Shown here piece after piece: positions 16,383 to 26,388 of a stretch of 64,000 nt of DNA (position 1 is its first letter; the number at the start of each line of letters is the position of its first letter). The notes under the pieces are model-generated. The model worked only from the letters and a program-made list of their open reading frames with translations, had not been told where the DNA came from and did no database searches. Source of the stretch: JBFEYJ01 sp041562215 (GTDB lineage: Bacteria; Pseudomonadota; Gammaproteobacteria; Thiohalomonadales; Thiohalomonadaceae). A program made the translations under genes and the position numbers. The stretch spans positions 1 through 64,000 of the forward strand of contig JBFEYJ010000001.1 of assembly GCA_041562215.1 (NCBI GenBank), read 5' to 3'.

Positions 16383-18248
16383 TTAAGGACCAACCGTTAC
16401 CGTAACCGTGGCGACATTGGATAGCGCCCCCAGGTTATCCCGAATCGTATAGGTCACTGTCTCGACGCCAGTGAAACCACCGCCCGGGGTGAAGAAGATC
16501 GCATTACCCTTGGCATTCACTATGGCGGTGTTCAGCGGATTGGTGGGGCCATCGACAATGGCCAGCGAGCCCCAGTCAAGGGAACCGTCAGGATCCGAGT
16601 CATTGGCCATAACAGTAAGTTTAATGAAAGTGTCGACAGGTGTTGCGAAGGCATCATCCACAGCGACAGGCGGTTGATTTGCCGCCGGCGCGACCGTCAA
16701 TGTTACTTGCACGGAATTGCCGCTCGCCGTGCCATCAAAGCTGTGGTAGGTGAAGCTGTCGGCACCGGCGAAGCCGGGATTAGGGATATAACGGAATGCC
16801 CCGCCCTTCCATAGGGTAACAGTACCGTTGGTTGTGGCGTTATCGAGAACAGCTGTAAGGGTGTCGCCATCCACATCGGTATCATTAACCAATACACCGG
16901 GGGGCGGCACGTTGAGAGTGGTATCGACACCACCCGCATAGCTGTCGGCAACCGTTAGCGGGATGTCGTTAACCGGCGTAACCGCCACACTCACGTTGGC
17001 GATATTGCTCGTCATCAGCCCGTCGCTAGCGGTATAGGAAAAGGTTGCCGTACCGTTGAAATCCGCTGGCGGGGTATAGTCGAAAGAGCCGTCCCCATTG
17101 AATATCAGCGACCCCTGATTGGCGACAGCCTGCAATGTTGCCGTCAAAGCGGTCCCGTTGTCATTTCCGAGCACACCTGGAGCGGTGATGGTGAGCGTTG
17201 ACTCTTCCGCCGTAGTGAAAAGATCGTCCGCGGCGAGCGGGCGGTCTGCCCCGCCAGGCCCTACAGCCAGATAGCTGTAAATCCCCCCGGGACCTGCACC
17301 GGCATTGGTCAGGCTGAGACGATGGTCAAACAGCGGATAGTTTCCCTCGGCATTGGCCAGCAGGATCGCATCACGCGTCTTGCCGGCCGCCATCATCACC
17401 GAATACTGCTTGCGCGGATACGGGTAAGCACTGCCATCCTCGGCAATGATCTGCAGAGGCTCCCCCAACACGCTCGGCACCAGCGTGCGCAACGACATGT
17501 TGACCATGCGAAGCAGGGTACGTGTGCCCGCCGCTCCTGCTGGAAGGGGCGTGGTGGCGGCACTGTACGGGGCGCCATTGACCAGAAAATATTTTGGCTT
17601 GTAATCGAAAGTGCTGGTCGGCCCTGTGCTGCCGTATGTGCCACCGGCAATCGCCGCATGCATTGCCGGATCGAGTTCGCTATAGAACAGCATCAGTTCC
17701 TGATCGTAGGTGATGCCGGGATAGGCCTCGCCCACTGCAGCATCCTTGCTGGCTGTGCCATAAAGTCCCATCTGTACCTGCACCGCCACATGGCTGCCGC
17801 TCTGGTAGGCATAGGTTCCAGGCTGGAAATCATTCCAGGTATAGATCCCGGTGGCGCCCGGTGCGGTTTCGTGGGTAAAAGAGCGCACACGTGAACGCCC
17901 TTGGCCATCGGTAAAGAATACCGGTGTCATGGACGTCGACTGACCGCTAATCACCAGTGATGTTTCCACAGGCAGTTCATTCAGCAGGTTGATAGTGAGG
18001 CTTGTGTCGGCACTTGGCACGCTTATCGCCGGGCCTGGTAGTTGCACAGGGTTGCCGCAACCATCACCAAGATTGGCATTGTCGTCTTCCGCATATCCCC
18101 ACACAGCGATAATATTGCCATCGGGCATAGTCAGGTTCGTGCTCCCGGCACAGAGAAAGACCTCTGCCGCTTGCACCAATCCACCGGCCAGCCCCAGCCC
18201 CAACGCCAGTCCGGAGAGCAGGCTGGTCTTTCTCACGGTTCTGTTCAC
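16383..18248 (-). CDS. Multicopper-oxidase-like protein with three Ig/cadherin-like repeats, copper ligands lost
   Basis: A 621-residue exported protein; GTG at 18248 with GGAGGAG upstream gives the signal peptide. Residues about 30-330 follow a two-domain cupredoxin layout: the PGTYAYQSGSHVAVQ stretch occupies the place of the usual YHSH copper loop, followed by MGLYG. I find no HxHG, no HPxHxH and no HCH, so it is unlikely to bind a complete copper cluster. Residues about 335-620 hold three tandem repeats of about 95 residues, each with a PxAxDDxF or similar start, an ND(T/S)D turn and a F(T/S)Y strand near the end, as in bacterial Ig-like or cadherin-like domains. It follows two other oxidase-like genes and is probably a structural partner. 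Confidence 0.75.
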   Translation of the reverse strand: MNRTVRKTSLLSGLALGLGLAGGLVQAAEVFLCAGSTNLTMPDGNIIAVWGYAEDDNANLGDGCGNPVQLPGPAISVPSADTSLTINLLNELPVETSLVISGQSTSMTPVFFTDGQGRSRVRSFTHETAPGATGIYTWNDFQPGTYAYQSGSHVAVQVQMGLYGTASKDAAVGEAYPGITYDQELMLFYSELDPAMHAAIAGGTYGSTGPTSTFDYKPKYFLVNGAPYSAATTPLPAGAAGTRTLLRMVNMSLRTLVPSVLGEPLQIIAEDGSAYPYPRKQYSVMMAAGKTRDAILLANAEGNYPLFDHRLSLTNAGAGPGGIYSYLAVGPGGADRPLAADDLFTTAEESTLTITAPGVLGNDNGTALTATLQAVANQGSLIFNGDGSFDYTPPADFNGTATFSYTASDGLMTSNIANVSVAVTPVNDIPLTVADSYAGGVDTTLNVPPPGVLVNDTDVDGDTLTAVLDNATTNGTVTLWKGGAFRYIPNPGFAGADSFTYHSFDGTASGNSVQVTLTVAPAANQPPVAVDDAFATPVDTFIKLTVMANDSDPDGSLDWGSLAIVDGPTNPLNTAIVNAKGNAIFFTPGGGFTGVETVTYTIRDNLGALSNVATVTVTVGP

Positions 18249-18276
18249 AATCGTCTCCTCCACAGTTATGGGGCCA

Positions 18277-19533
18277 TCACTCGATGGGTGTACCAGGCGG
18301 TTCGATAATCATCATGGTCATCATGCCGCCCGGAAATATGTCGTTATTAACCAGTTCTCTCTCCGTGTGCGAGTGCCACATGAAGAACATGCCCCCATTT
18401 GCGTTCAGTCCGCCCTCGCCTGGAGGAAGAGTGCCGAAGGCACCGAGGAAGGGACTGCCGCTCCAGAAACCACCGAAAGTGAGGTCCTGATTCTCAGGCA
18501 GCACAACCGGGATAGGCTTGCCGTGGTCGGCCGGATCCTCGAACGGCGCCAACGGATCGCCGGGAGCATGGCCATAAAAGTCCCAGCCCATGCCTTTGCC
18601 CGTCCAGCTGAAAAGCGCATCGTAAGTGGCGCCGGGAACGACCTTAACGGTGAAATCGGTGATGCCCAGGTCCGGGCCTGCTCCCGGACTGCTTTCCAGC
18701 AGATAACCGTCACGGGCAACCTGGAGGATGTGATTACCGTGGGTATGGAAGGGATGGAGATCACGACTCGCCCCAATCAGCCGTGTCAGCACCCTATCGC
18801 CCGGGTGCATACGCGGCACGATGTTGTAAGGCTGATGTGGCAGCAAGGGGCTGTTGGCAGGCGCCAGTGTGTCAGGTCCGTTTCGTCCGTTGATGAACCA
18901 CAGCACCGGGTGGTAGACGGTGGTGTCGATCTCCGCATACAGACCGCGATCGACCTGGTAATGGATCTCCGGATCCATCTCCGTCAGCAGGAACAGGTAC
19001 TCATAATCAAAGGCTGTGTCAGCGTGATTGTATGCCTGTTTCGGTGCACCGCTCGGGCGGACGATCAGTGCACCGACCAGTCCCATCTCTATCTGCAGAT
19101 CGGGCCGGGAACCACTGTGATAATAGAATGTGCCCGGACGGCCGGCAGTGAAGGTGTAGCTCACCGGATCGGCAGGTCCACTACTCTCCTGGGTCAACAT
19201 CCCTGCCGTGCCGCCTGAAGCCGCCACATTAGGCAATCCCGGGAAAACGATAGAGACCGGCTGCGGCAGGCTATTGCTGAGGTTGATCGTGACGGTGTCC
19301 CCCTGGTTAACGATAAGGGTTGGTCCCGGATACTGCATCTGACCGCCGTCCACGCCATAACCCCAGATCAACAGGCTGTCTCCATCAGGTGTATTGATGT
19401 AACCGGACGATGCGGTCAGATTGAAGGTCGTCCCGGTAATGCCGTCGATGGCGGCCTGGGCCTGCATGCTGCCAAGCAGCATGCCCAGCAACACCGCCGC
19501 CAGCCACCCTCTTGTACGTTGTTGAATTTTCAT
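18277..19533 (-). CDS. Multicopper-oxidase-like protein with Cys-to-Ser at the type 1 copper site
   Basis: A 418-residue exported protein; AGGAGACGATCC precedes the ATG at 19533. It has the three-domain outline of multicopper oxidases. Loop 3, HPFHTHGNH (260-268), is intact. The first loop has no His, the second is YYHSGSR (137-143), and the fourth is MWHSHTERE (385-393), where the normal HCH is H387-S388-H389. Without that Cys a blue type 1 copper site cannot form, so classical laccase activity is unlikely although copper could still bind at the remaining His. Its start lies just downstream of the preceding gene's stop (19566), as in an operon. It may need the neighbour encoded upstream to supply electron entry. 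Confidence 0.8.
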   Translation of the reverse strand: MKIQQRTRGWLAAVLLGMLLGSMQAQAAIDGITGTTFNLTASSGYINTPDGDSLLIWGYGVDGGQMQYPGPTLIVNQGDTVTINLSNSLPQPVSIVFPGLPNVAASGGTAGMLTQESSGPADPVSYTFTAGRPGTFYYHSGSRPDLQIEMGLVGALIVRPSGAPKQAYNHADTAFDYEYLFLLTEMDPEIHYQVDRGLYAEIDTTVYHPVLWFINGRNGPDTLAPANSPLLPHQPYNIVPRMHPGDRVLTRLIGASRDLHPFHTHGNHILQVARDGYLLESSPGAGPDLGITDFTVKVVPGATYDALFSWTGKGMGWDFYGHAPGDPLAPFEDPADHGKPIPVVLPENQDLTFGGFWSGSPFLGAFGTLPPGEGGLNANGGMFFMWHSHTERELVNNDIFPGGMMTMMIIEPPGTPIE

Positions 19534-19565
19534 GGATCGTCTCCTGAGCTCGAGTCGGGTGGCCG

Positions 19566-20795
19566 TCAATTGATACGGATCTCGGTCATCATGCCGCCAA
19601 AGTCCTCGGTACCATTGCTGAGGAAATTGAGATTCGTGGTGTAGAGAAAGTAGGTGCCGGGAGCAACCGATGCGGTATCAATGATCACATCCACAGATTC
19701 ACCACCGCCCAGAGTGACCGAGTTAGTCTCATAGACGGTTTCGATCCCCTGCACCGGGCCCTCGCCGTCCGGGTCAGGGCCGCGTAAAAGCCGGGCTCCG
19801 GTACCGACCACACGCATCTTCAGTCCCATGCTCTGCAAGGTGTAGAAATTGGTCACATTCAGGTTGGAGATACGCAGCAGAATTTTCTCGCCACTTGTCG
19901 CCGTCACCAGAGAGCTGACGGCTTGTGAGACCTTTCCGCCATTCTCAACCGGTGGAGTGAGTGGTGCGGGATTTACTGTATCCGGATAGCCACGGCCGTT
20001 GAGCATGGCGTAGTTGTCTTTCATGTTGGCAAATGGCAGTGGCTGCACATTCAGGCTCGCATCGTGGAACTCGGCATCGAACGAACCGATCTGCAGCGGA
20101 TATTCGACATCGTAAAAGGTGGAACCATCACCGTCGTTGTATACATACTTGAAGCCACTCTGGTGAGTGAATCCATTAAGCTGTGCACCCGCCGGGAGAT
20201 CGTTCTGAATCGGTTGCACGTAGAGGTTGCCGAGCATGCCCATTTGCATATGCTCGGTCGCCTCCACATGGCAGTGATACATATAGGTACCGGGTTCAAT
20301 CAGGTTGTAATAGTAGGTCATGCTCGATCCCATATTGATGGAGACCGAGGCATCGGGCACCCCATCGAACACCGTCGAGGCATTGGGAAAACCATGGAAA
20401 TGAACGGTATGCGGATCGAACAGATCCGGCCGCATCATCATCCCGACATTGGTCAGGGTCAGGAAAAACTCCTGCCCCTGCTTCAACGTTATGGTCGGTG
20501 CCGGAAAGGCGGCGGCAAGGTTACCGGAGGTCATCGCCTGAGCTTCAGTAATACCGGTCAGGTCGGAAAATCCGAACATGTACTGCAGACGTCCGTCTGC
20601 CATGTTGATGAAGCCGTCACCGGCTCCCAGGTGCATGCACTTGAGCTGGTTCGGGTCATAGGGTCCATCCGGCACGGCATCGCCGTTGTTGTCTCCCGGG
20701 CATTGCACATAGACCGCTGCTTGCGCCGGCAAACCGATGCCCGCCAAAACCAGTGCTGTGGCAGCCGAGAGAGCCCTTAGCCTGAACTTGTTCAT
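19566..20795 (-). CDS. Multicopper-oxidase-domain protein with intact type 1 copper motif
   Basis: A 409-residue exported protein, signal peptide ending AQA-AV near residue 27. A Ca-binding-like stretch GDNNGDAVPDG follows (35-44) between Cys32 and Cys53. Domain 1 holds HFHG (132-135) and YHCHVEATEHMQMGM (173-187), so the Cys, His and Met ligands of a type 1 copper site are present. Domain 2 keeps the cupredoxin fold but lacks the HPxHxH and HCH loops. It thus looks like a two-domain protein with a blue site in domain 1. GAGGAGGAG precedes the ATG. It follows the giant exported protein and precedes two oxidase-like genes with complementary motif losses. Confidence 0.85.
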   Translation of the reverse strand: MNKFRLRALSAATALVLAGIGLPAQAAVYVQCPGDNNGDAVPDGPYDPNQLKCMHLGAGDGFINMADGRLQYMFGFSDLTGITEAQAMTSGNLAAAFPAPTITLKQGQEFFLTLTNVGMMMRPDLFDPHTVHFHGFPNASTVFDGVPDASVSINMGSSMTYYYNLIEPGTYMYHCHVEATEHMQMGMLGNLYVQPIQNDLPAGAQLNGFTHQSGFKYVYNDGDGSTFYDVEYPLQIGSFDAEFHDASLNVQPLPFANMKDNYAMLNGRGYPDTVNPAPLTPPVENGGKVSQAVSSLVTATSGEKILLRISNLNVTNFYTLQSMGLKMRVVGTGARLLRGPDPDGEGPVQGIETVYETNSVTLGGGESVDVIIDTASVAPGTYFLYTTNLNFLSNGTEDFGGMMTEIRIN

Positions 20796-20857
20796 GAGCG
20801 AACTCCTCCTCTTCAGACCCTGGCCGCCTGATGCGGCCAGGGCTTGGTTTTAATGGG

Positions 20858-23800
20858 TTACGGTTGCGCCACTTCGTCAGCGCCAATGTCCGTGCCCGCT
20901 CCGGCGGGGCGCGTTTGCGCATCATAATCAACAGCCAAGTCAGTGAAATCCGCCGGCACAGCCCCATCACCTGCATCGATCGCAGGCGAGCCTGCCGAGA
21001 GGTGGTAATCACCAGTGAGGCTCAGCGGTCCGAAGCTGACATCGATGAAGTTGCCACCCTCGTCAAAGGCAGGAGCCGCAGCCAGTGAAGTGGTCAATTC
21101 AGGTATCAGAATGGTCTGGCCGCGATCACCATTGAAGTAGCTAGCGACGAATGCCGGGTCGACCGGGATATTGCTGGGGTCGTAGCCGGTAACATCGGTC
21201 AGGATGCTGTTCAGCGGGTTCAGGCTGCCGGTAACACCGAGTACTGCCAGGTCATCATAAACAGCCGGGTCTCCCGCTCCTACATTGGGCACAAAACCGA
21301 AGATGGACTGTGCGGGATTGGCCTGATCCGGCTGAATCGCCCAGTAGAAGGAGCGGTTCTGCCAAATGATGTTATTCACCAGGGTCGGATTGGAGAACGC
21401 CCGATACTGATCCAGCGCCGTGGACGGATAGATGAGGCTACTCAGTGCGAGACTGTTGGCCCTGGAGACAATGCCTGCTGGTTGCGCAGTACTCTGGTTG
21501 GGGCTGCCGGGCAAGAAGGCCTCACCCGCGGTCGCCGTGCTGTCATTGTGAGCGATGGTGTTGTTGATGATCTTCACCATCAGCGAGTCCTGCAGCGAGA
21601 TACCGCCACCGGCAAGTCCGGCCACGTTATTGGTCATGATGTTGTTCATCACATTAACGCGATACCAGCGGTTGATACCGGCCGGGTGACGCGCTATATC
21701 CTCGCCATTAACCCGCTCGGTGCGGATGCCACCACCGTCGCCGGCACCGGCCTGGTTGCCCTGGATCAGGTTCCCGTCGATGGTAACGTGGCCGGAACCG
21801 GGGCTCACCGCGCCTGCCAGACCGACCTGTCCGCCGATATAGATCCCGCCACCGGAGACCGACACACCCTGATTGAAGGACTGATTGAACAGGATCTTGT
21901 TGTCGGCGATGCGGCCAAGCCAGCTCAGACCGAGATGACCGATACCACCACCATGACCCTGGCTGAAGTTGCCGCAGATGAAGTTGGAGGTCACGCTGTA
22001 GCCGCTGGCGCCGGTATAGAGTGCGATTCCGCCACCGGCGCCGGCGAGACTTCCGTTCTGCACCACCTGGTTATTGTGGATATTGATGCGTTTATTACCT
22101 GCGTCGGTGTAGATCTCGCCAAGGGTCGGATCCTGACTGACCAGATCGGCATGGCCGATGCGAATACCGCCGCCGAACAGTCCCTGGTTGGCGACCAGGC
22201 GGTTATTGCTGATCTCCAGGTAACTTGCATAGCCGTTGACGAAGATCGCTCCACCATGGTCTCCACCGGTAATGGTCACGCCATCAATGCGGGCATGATG
22301 CTCGCCGCCACGGAATTGCAGACGCTTACGCACGGTGGTACTACCCAGCACCGTAATGCCCGCTCCCTCACCATCGAACAGCAGCACAGGCTCGTTATCG
22401 GTGGGAACAAACCCGGCTCCCTGGCCGGGCAACAGTTCGAAGGCCCCGGCGGTGAGAAGCGAGGCCACCTTGTTACGCCACTGCTGCAGTTTCTCGGCAG
22501 GTGCCTTGCGAGCATTGAGCACCGTGGCATAAGGACCCCAGCCCTGCAGGCGCACCGGCTTGTACATCAGCACCATTTCGTTGTAGGTACCGGGTGCGAG
22601 CATGATGATGTCCTGTGGGCGGGCGATGTCGATGGCATCCTGGATCGGCGTTGCCGCGGGATCGGCACTGGGCAGGACCGGGATAACCGACATACGATTC
22701 GGCAACGGGCCGACCGTGACGGTCACACCGCCGGGTGCACTCTCACCACCCGCCGTGGTGACCATCAACTGGCCGGTAGTGGCCCCGGCCGGAACGGTAC
22801 CGGTGATAATACCGTCGCTCCAGCTCACACCACTCAGCGGCACACCACCCACGGTCACCTCACCGGCAGCATTGCCGAAACCATAATGACGCGAGATCAT
22901 CCGTGTGGTCGCCGCCGTGCCGTCATAGGCAGGATTAGGCACATCCATATCACCCACCGCGACAATGGTCAGTGTCTGACCCGGCTCCACGTAAGGACCA
23001 CTACCAGCCGGTCCGGATACGGTGTAAATGAGTGGTGTACCGGCAGGCTGCTCACAGTCCAGCGGGCTGCCCGGACCGGCAAAAGCGGCAATCGGCAGCA
23101 CCGGCGTATCCAGGTAGGTAGTACCACCGGGCATGTATTGGAAGGTGTAGCAGAACTGGCTGTAACGCCGATCGTAATGCGGATCGACAATTATCTCAGG
23201 TACAGTGGGGTTGCTCACCGGATCGTAGGCCGGATTGGGGATCGGTCCCGCGTCGTTCATGCACGCGGAGATCATGTTGGGCGAGACGCCGGAGGCCATT
23301 GGCAGGTTCACAGAATAGCTCGATGGCAGCATGGCATTGAACTTTCCCCACTCATCGGAGTAGGTGCGCACGATTTCACGACCGGTCCAGTCACGGAACG
23401 ATACCGGCAACCACGGCGGCGCAAACTTCTCACCGAAGGTCGGTGCATTGGGATCGAACTCGTTGGCCAGATCGTTGAGGATCCCACCGACTACCATGGC
23501 TGCCTTGGGCGTTTCGGTAAAGAGGAAGAAATCGGCCGCCGAGTTCTGGCCCTGGGTCAGGTGCACCTTTTTTCGGTCGCACAACGGACGGTCTGTACCG
23601 GCATAAGGTGCAGCGATCAGATCGGCCGGTGCGATCCCCGGATAGGGGGTACCTGAAGCGTCGGTCTGCATCGTCAGGTACGGCGGCACAGTGTGCAGCG
23701 TGCCGACACAAACGTTAGGCAACAGCAACGGTGAGGGGGTGTAGGCGTCACCGAAATCGACGTTTTTATCCTCCTCCTTCAGCAGCTCGTAGCCTGGCGG

Positions 23801-26080
23801 TACCTTCACTTCAACAACATAGTCTCCCGGAACCAGCGGAGGATTGGCCGGGTCAGCCGGGTCGCCGGGACCGAAGGCATAGCCGCCGTCGAACACACCG
23901 GGACGGACCTGGTTAAAGTTGCGCAAGCCGTCGTAGCAATCGGTGGGAACACCGTCGACGCTGAAAACAGCACCCTGGCAACCGGTGGGCACGCTGTCGT
24001 CCCAACTGTCGGTATGGGTTACACGCAGTGCATCGCCGTTGTCGAATACGCCATTGGCGTTGTGATCGGTGTCCTCGATACCGGGGAAATTGCCGAGCGG
24101 GTAGTTGTCCACGTCAGGTGCGGTAATAATGCCGTCACCGTCCTGATCGAGGATATTACCGTCGATATCGGCCTGATAGAGGTTGACCTGTATCCGCGGG
24201 ATACCGGGCTCCCACTCCTCACCAACCGCATAACGCGGGTCGTTCTCAGCGCGGGTAATGGCATAGAAAACGATACCGGAGATCCCGCCGTTCTCAGCGG
24301 CATCATAGGGTGCCTTGCCCCACTCGAAGCGGTTTGTCTGGCCAAGGAAACCCTGGAATGCCTGGGTCAATACCGGACCGGTCTCGGTACGAGAGAGATT
24401 GTCAGCGGTATTGGGGTTAATCAGTGGCTGTCCCAATTCGGCGGTCGTGCAGAATCCCGCCTCCACATCACCCTGGGTACAATTTTGCGGCTGTGGGGTG
24501 AGCACCTCACCGGCGGCAACCGGTCCACCATTGTCCACCGACACCGTCAGGCCGGTCGCCTTCAGGCGGGCGAAATCCACCTCAGCAACCAGCCAGTGGA
24601 AGAAGGGGAAGACCTCATCGAAGGGGGCTTCTCCATTGTTGTCCACCGGCATCGCCTGATAGATACGACCATCACGGAAGCGCAGGTTAACAGCTGCCTG
24701 ATCGGCGCCCAAGGGGGCGTCATCCAGCGTTGGGTCATTGCATTCGGCCGTCACGCAGTCGCGGAAACCGTTTTTGTTGCGATCGAAAAAGACAGTGTGC
24801 TCGCTGCGATGGAACCAGTTGAATACCGGCACATCACCCAACGCGATGCTTCCCCCACCAACGGGGACCGTCACCGGCAGTGTCGAGATAATGACATCCA
24901 GGGGTTTGTCCCAGACAACCAGCTCATAATCGCCGGGGGGAACGTTATTGATCTGGAAGCTACTGTCGGCATTACACGGCTGGGCATAGACCCCTTGTCC
25001 GGTACCGACAGGCGCATCGTTCAGGCCGACCCAACAGCCGGGGATCGGATGGCCGCTGTAAAAAGTAAAATCGGGCGGTCGTGAATTATGCAGATTAGTG
25101 ACGGTGCCACTGATGCTGGAGCTGCCCGGCGGCTGCGCCGTGTCGCAATAGCCGACCGGATTGGTTGCGGCAGCATTGTAGCAGTCGAAAGTTTTAATGA
25201 AGCCGATGAAGACATGATGTCCCGGCGGTCCGAACTCGGTGAAAAAGCGTGGCTCGTTGGCCTTCACCCAAGCGTCAATCGTCTTACTGCCCTCGATGGT
25301 ATGAGTCTGATGCCAGTCCTGCCCTGCCGGCGGGACCAGCTGAACACCGTACTTGCCAGGCGACAGATTCTTGACCAGCGCAACACCGTCTACGTCGGTG
25401 AGGATTACCCCATCCCCCAATACATTGACCGTGCCGTCTGCGTTATAGCTGGTTCCGAGCGGATTGCCGAAGGCATCCTGAAGAATTTGGCCACCGGCAG
25501 CACCATACTGTCCTGCGGCATCGAACAGCAACACGCTGAAACCCGGCAAACCGACCTCCTGCGGCAGGTCGGGAGCGTTATTGATCGGGGACTTATCCTC
25601 GAAGGCAAAGATCGATATTTGCGCTGTCGGTAACGGATGCGGCGCAACCACAAGAGTCACATCCGCCGTCGCCGTAACCTGATCGAAACTCACCTCCCCA
25701 CCAACATTGCTATAACCGGCAAAGGGCAGTACCGAAACGAAATAGCGTTTGTCCGTATCGACCCCCGTGATGGTCGCCGTGGTGCCCGCCGTCTCACCCT
25801 GCTGCAGCACCGGCGAGTGGCTGGTATGGAATTTCAGCGAGGGGGTATCCAGAGTATGCACACCCGGAATAACCGCCGTGGTGTGATCTTCTTCCAGTAA
25901 CCAGCGAAAACCGGAAACCGGGTTGGCGCTGCCATCCTGCACCTGTAGATTGATACTACCAGGCACCGCGTGTGCCGGTGACATGATCAGCAGGCAACAA
26001 ACCAGAGTTGCTACCCATAAGGCGTGAATGGCCGACCACTCATCCGTGCTCCAAGACACCTGTCGACTGTTCATGTTCAT
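20858..26080 (-). CDS. Giant exported protein: SdrD-B-like domains, parallel beta-helix, choice-of-anchor Q tail
   Basis: A 1740-residue exported protein. The ATG at 26080 has GGGAGAG upstream; another ATG two codons later is possible. The signal peptide ends at PAHA. The first half contains repeated SdrD-B/Cna-like beta-sandwich modules with DxDG-type turns (for example ILTDVDGVAL and VFFDRNKNGFRD). A TIG/IPT-like module lies around residues 1080-1190. A right-handed beta-helix follows to about residue 1600, with repeated NN(x)nGGGI turns, and the C-terminus SPAIDAGD...DIGADE is the choice-of-anchor Q signature. It is first in the oxidase operon. A matrix or cell-surface scaffold role is the best inference; enzymatic activity is not shown. 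Confidence 0.85.
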   Translation of the reverse strand: MNMNSRQVSWSTDEWSAIHALWVATLVCCLLIMSPAHAVPGSINLQVQDGSANPVSGFRWLLEEDHTTAVIPGVHTLDTPSLKFHTSHSPVLQQGETAGTTATITGVDTDKRYFVSVLPFAGYSNVGGEVSFDQVTATADVTLVVAPHPLPTAQISIFAFEDKSPINNAPDLPQEVGLPGFSVLLFDAAGQYGAAGGQILQDAFGNPLGTSYNADGTVNVLGDGVILTDVDGVALVKNLSPGKYGVQLVPPAGQDWHQTHTIEGSKTIDAWVKANEPRFFTEFGPPGHHVFIGFIKTFDCYNAAATNPVGYCDTAQPPGSSSISGTVTNLHNSRPPDFTFYSGHPIPGCWVGLNDAPVGTGQGVYAQPCNADSSFQINNVPPGDYELVVWDKPLDVIISTLPVTVPVGGGSIALGDVPVFNWFHRSEHTVFFDRNKNGFRDCVTAECNDPTLDDAPLGADQAAVNLRFRDGRIYQAMPVDNNGEAPFDEVFPFFHWLVAEVDFARLKATGLTVSVDNGGPVAAGEVLTPQPQNCTQGDVEAGFCTTAELGQPLINPNTADNLSRTETGPVLTQAFQGFLGQTNRFEWGKAPYDAAENGGISGIVFYAITRAENDPRYAVGEEWEPGIPRIQVNLYQADIDGNILDQDGDGIITAPDVDNYPLGNFPGIEDTDHNANGVFDNGDALRVTHTDSWDDSVPTGCQGAVFSVDGVPTDCYDGLRNFNQVRPGVFDGGYAFGPGDPADPANPPLVPGDYVVEVKVPPGYELLKEEDKNVDFGDAYTPSPLLLPNVCVGTLHTVPPYLTMQTDASGTPYPGIAPADLIAAPYAGTDRPLCDRKKVHLTQGQNSAADFFLFTETPKAAMVVGGILNDLANEFDPNAPTFGEKFAPPWLPVSFRDWTGREIVRTYSDEWGKFNAMLPSSYSVNLPMASGVSPNMISACMNDAGPIPNPAYDPVSNPTVPEIIVDPHYDRRYSQFCYTFQYMPGGTTYLDTPVLPIAAFAGPGSPLDCEQPAGTPLIYTVSGPAGSGPYVEPGQTLTIVAVGDMDVPNPAYDGTAATTRMISRHYGFGNAAGEVTVGGVPLSGVSWSDGIITGTVPAGATTGQLMVTTAGGESAPGGVTVTVGPLPNRMSVIPVLPSADPAATPIQDAIDIARPQDIIMLAPGTYNEMVLMYKPVRLQGWGPYATVLNARKAPAEKLQQWRNKVASLLTAGAFELLPGQGAGFVPTDNEPVLLFDGEGAGITVLGSTTVRKRLQFRGGEHHARIDGVTITGGDHGGAIFVNGYASYLEISNNRLVANQGLFGGGIRIGHADLVSQDPTLGEIYTDAGNKRINIHNNQVVQNGSLAGAGGGIALYTGASGYSVTSNFICGNFSQGHGGGIGHLGLSWLGRIADNKILFNQSFNQGVSVSGGGIYIGGQVGLAGAVSPGSGHVTIDGNLIQGNQAGAGDGGGIRTERVNGEDIARHPAGINRWYRVNVMNNIMTNNVAGLAGGGISLQDSLMVKIINNTIAHNDSTATAGEAFLPGSPNQSTAQPAGIVSRANSLALSSLIYPSTALDQYRAFSNPTLVNNIIWQNRSFYWAIQPDQANPAQSIFGFVPNVGAGDPAVYDDLAVLGVTGSLNPLNSILTDVTGYDPSNIPVDPAFVASYFNGDRGQTILIPELTTSLAAAPAFDEGGNFIDVSFGPLSLTGDYHLSAGSPAIDAGDGAVPADFTDLAVDYDAQTRPAGAGTDIGADEVAQP

Positions 26081-26388
26081 TTCGGCTCTCCCACTCACTG
26101 ATTCAGTAGCACTGAACAGACGACGACCCATCGCCTGCCTTTACACCGTGTCGCCGGAATACCGTTAACCTCAACAATACCGGTCGTCACGCATAACAAC
26201 AGCCATCGAAAAACAGCCTAGTGATTAGCTAAAGTTTTACCGGTCGGTGCAGCCCCTATTTCCATGGGGGGACGACCCTATGAGCAAGGTAGTTGTGCAC
26301 CTGACTGACAAGGACGAAAAGCAGCCTGCGGCAAATGCGGGATTCATTGAAACTTCAGGAGATGACATTAGGAAGATAACGGAGAGTA
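26081..26388. other. Upstream region of the giant-protein/oxidase operon
   Basis: No convincing gene. On the minus strand this is the leader of the oxidase operon and the 3' flank of the single-domain regulator. A CCGGTCG element occurs twice (near 26181 and 26239) and a GC-rich CCCC...GGGG dyad lies near 26252-26270. A plus-strand frame from 26280 overlaps the regulator and is not supported. Confidence 0.35.

Noticed and set aside
17989..19218. 409-residue plus-strand open frame
   Set aside because: Antisense to two oxidase-like genes with clear signal peptides and fold motifs; no ribosome site.
21482..23656. 724-residue plus-strand open frame
   Set aside because: It is entirely antisense to the giant exported protein; its translation has no domain pattern and is a by-product of GC-rich codon use on the other strand.
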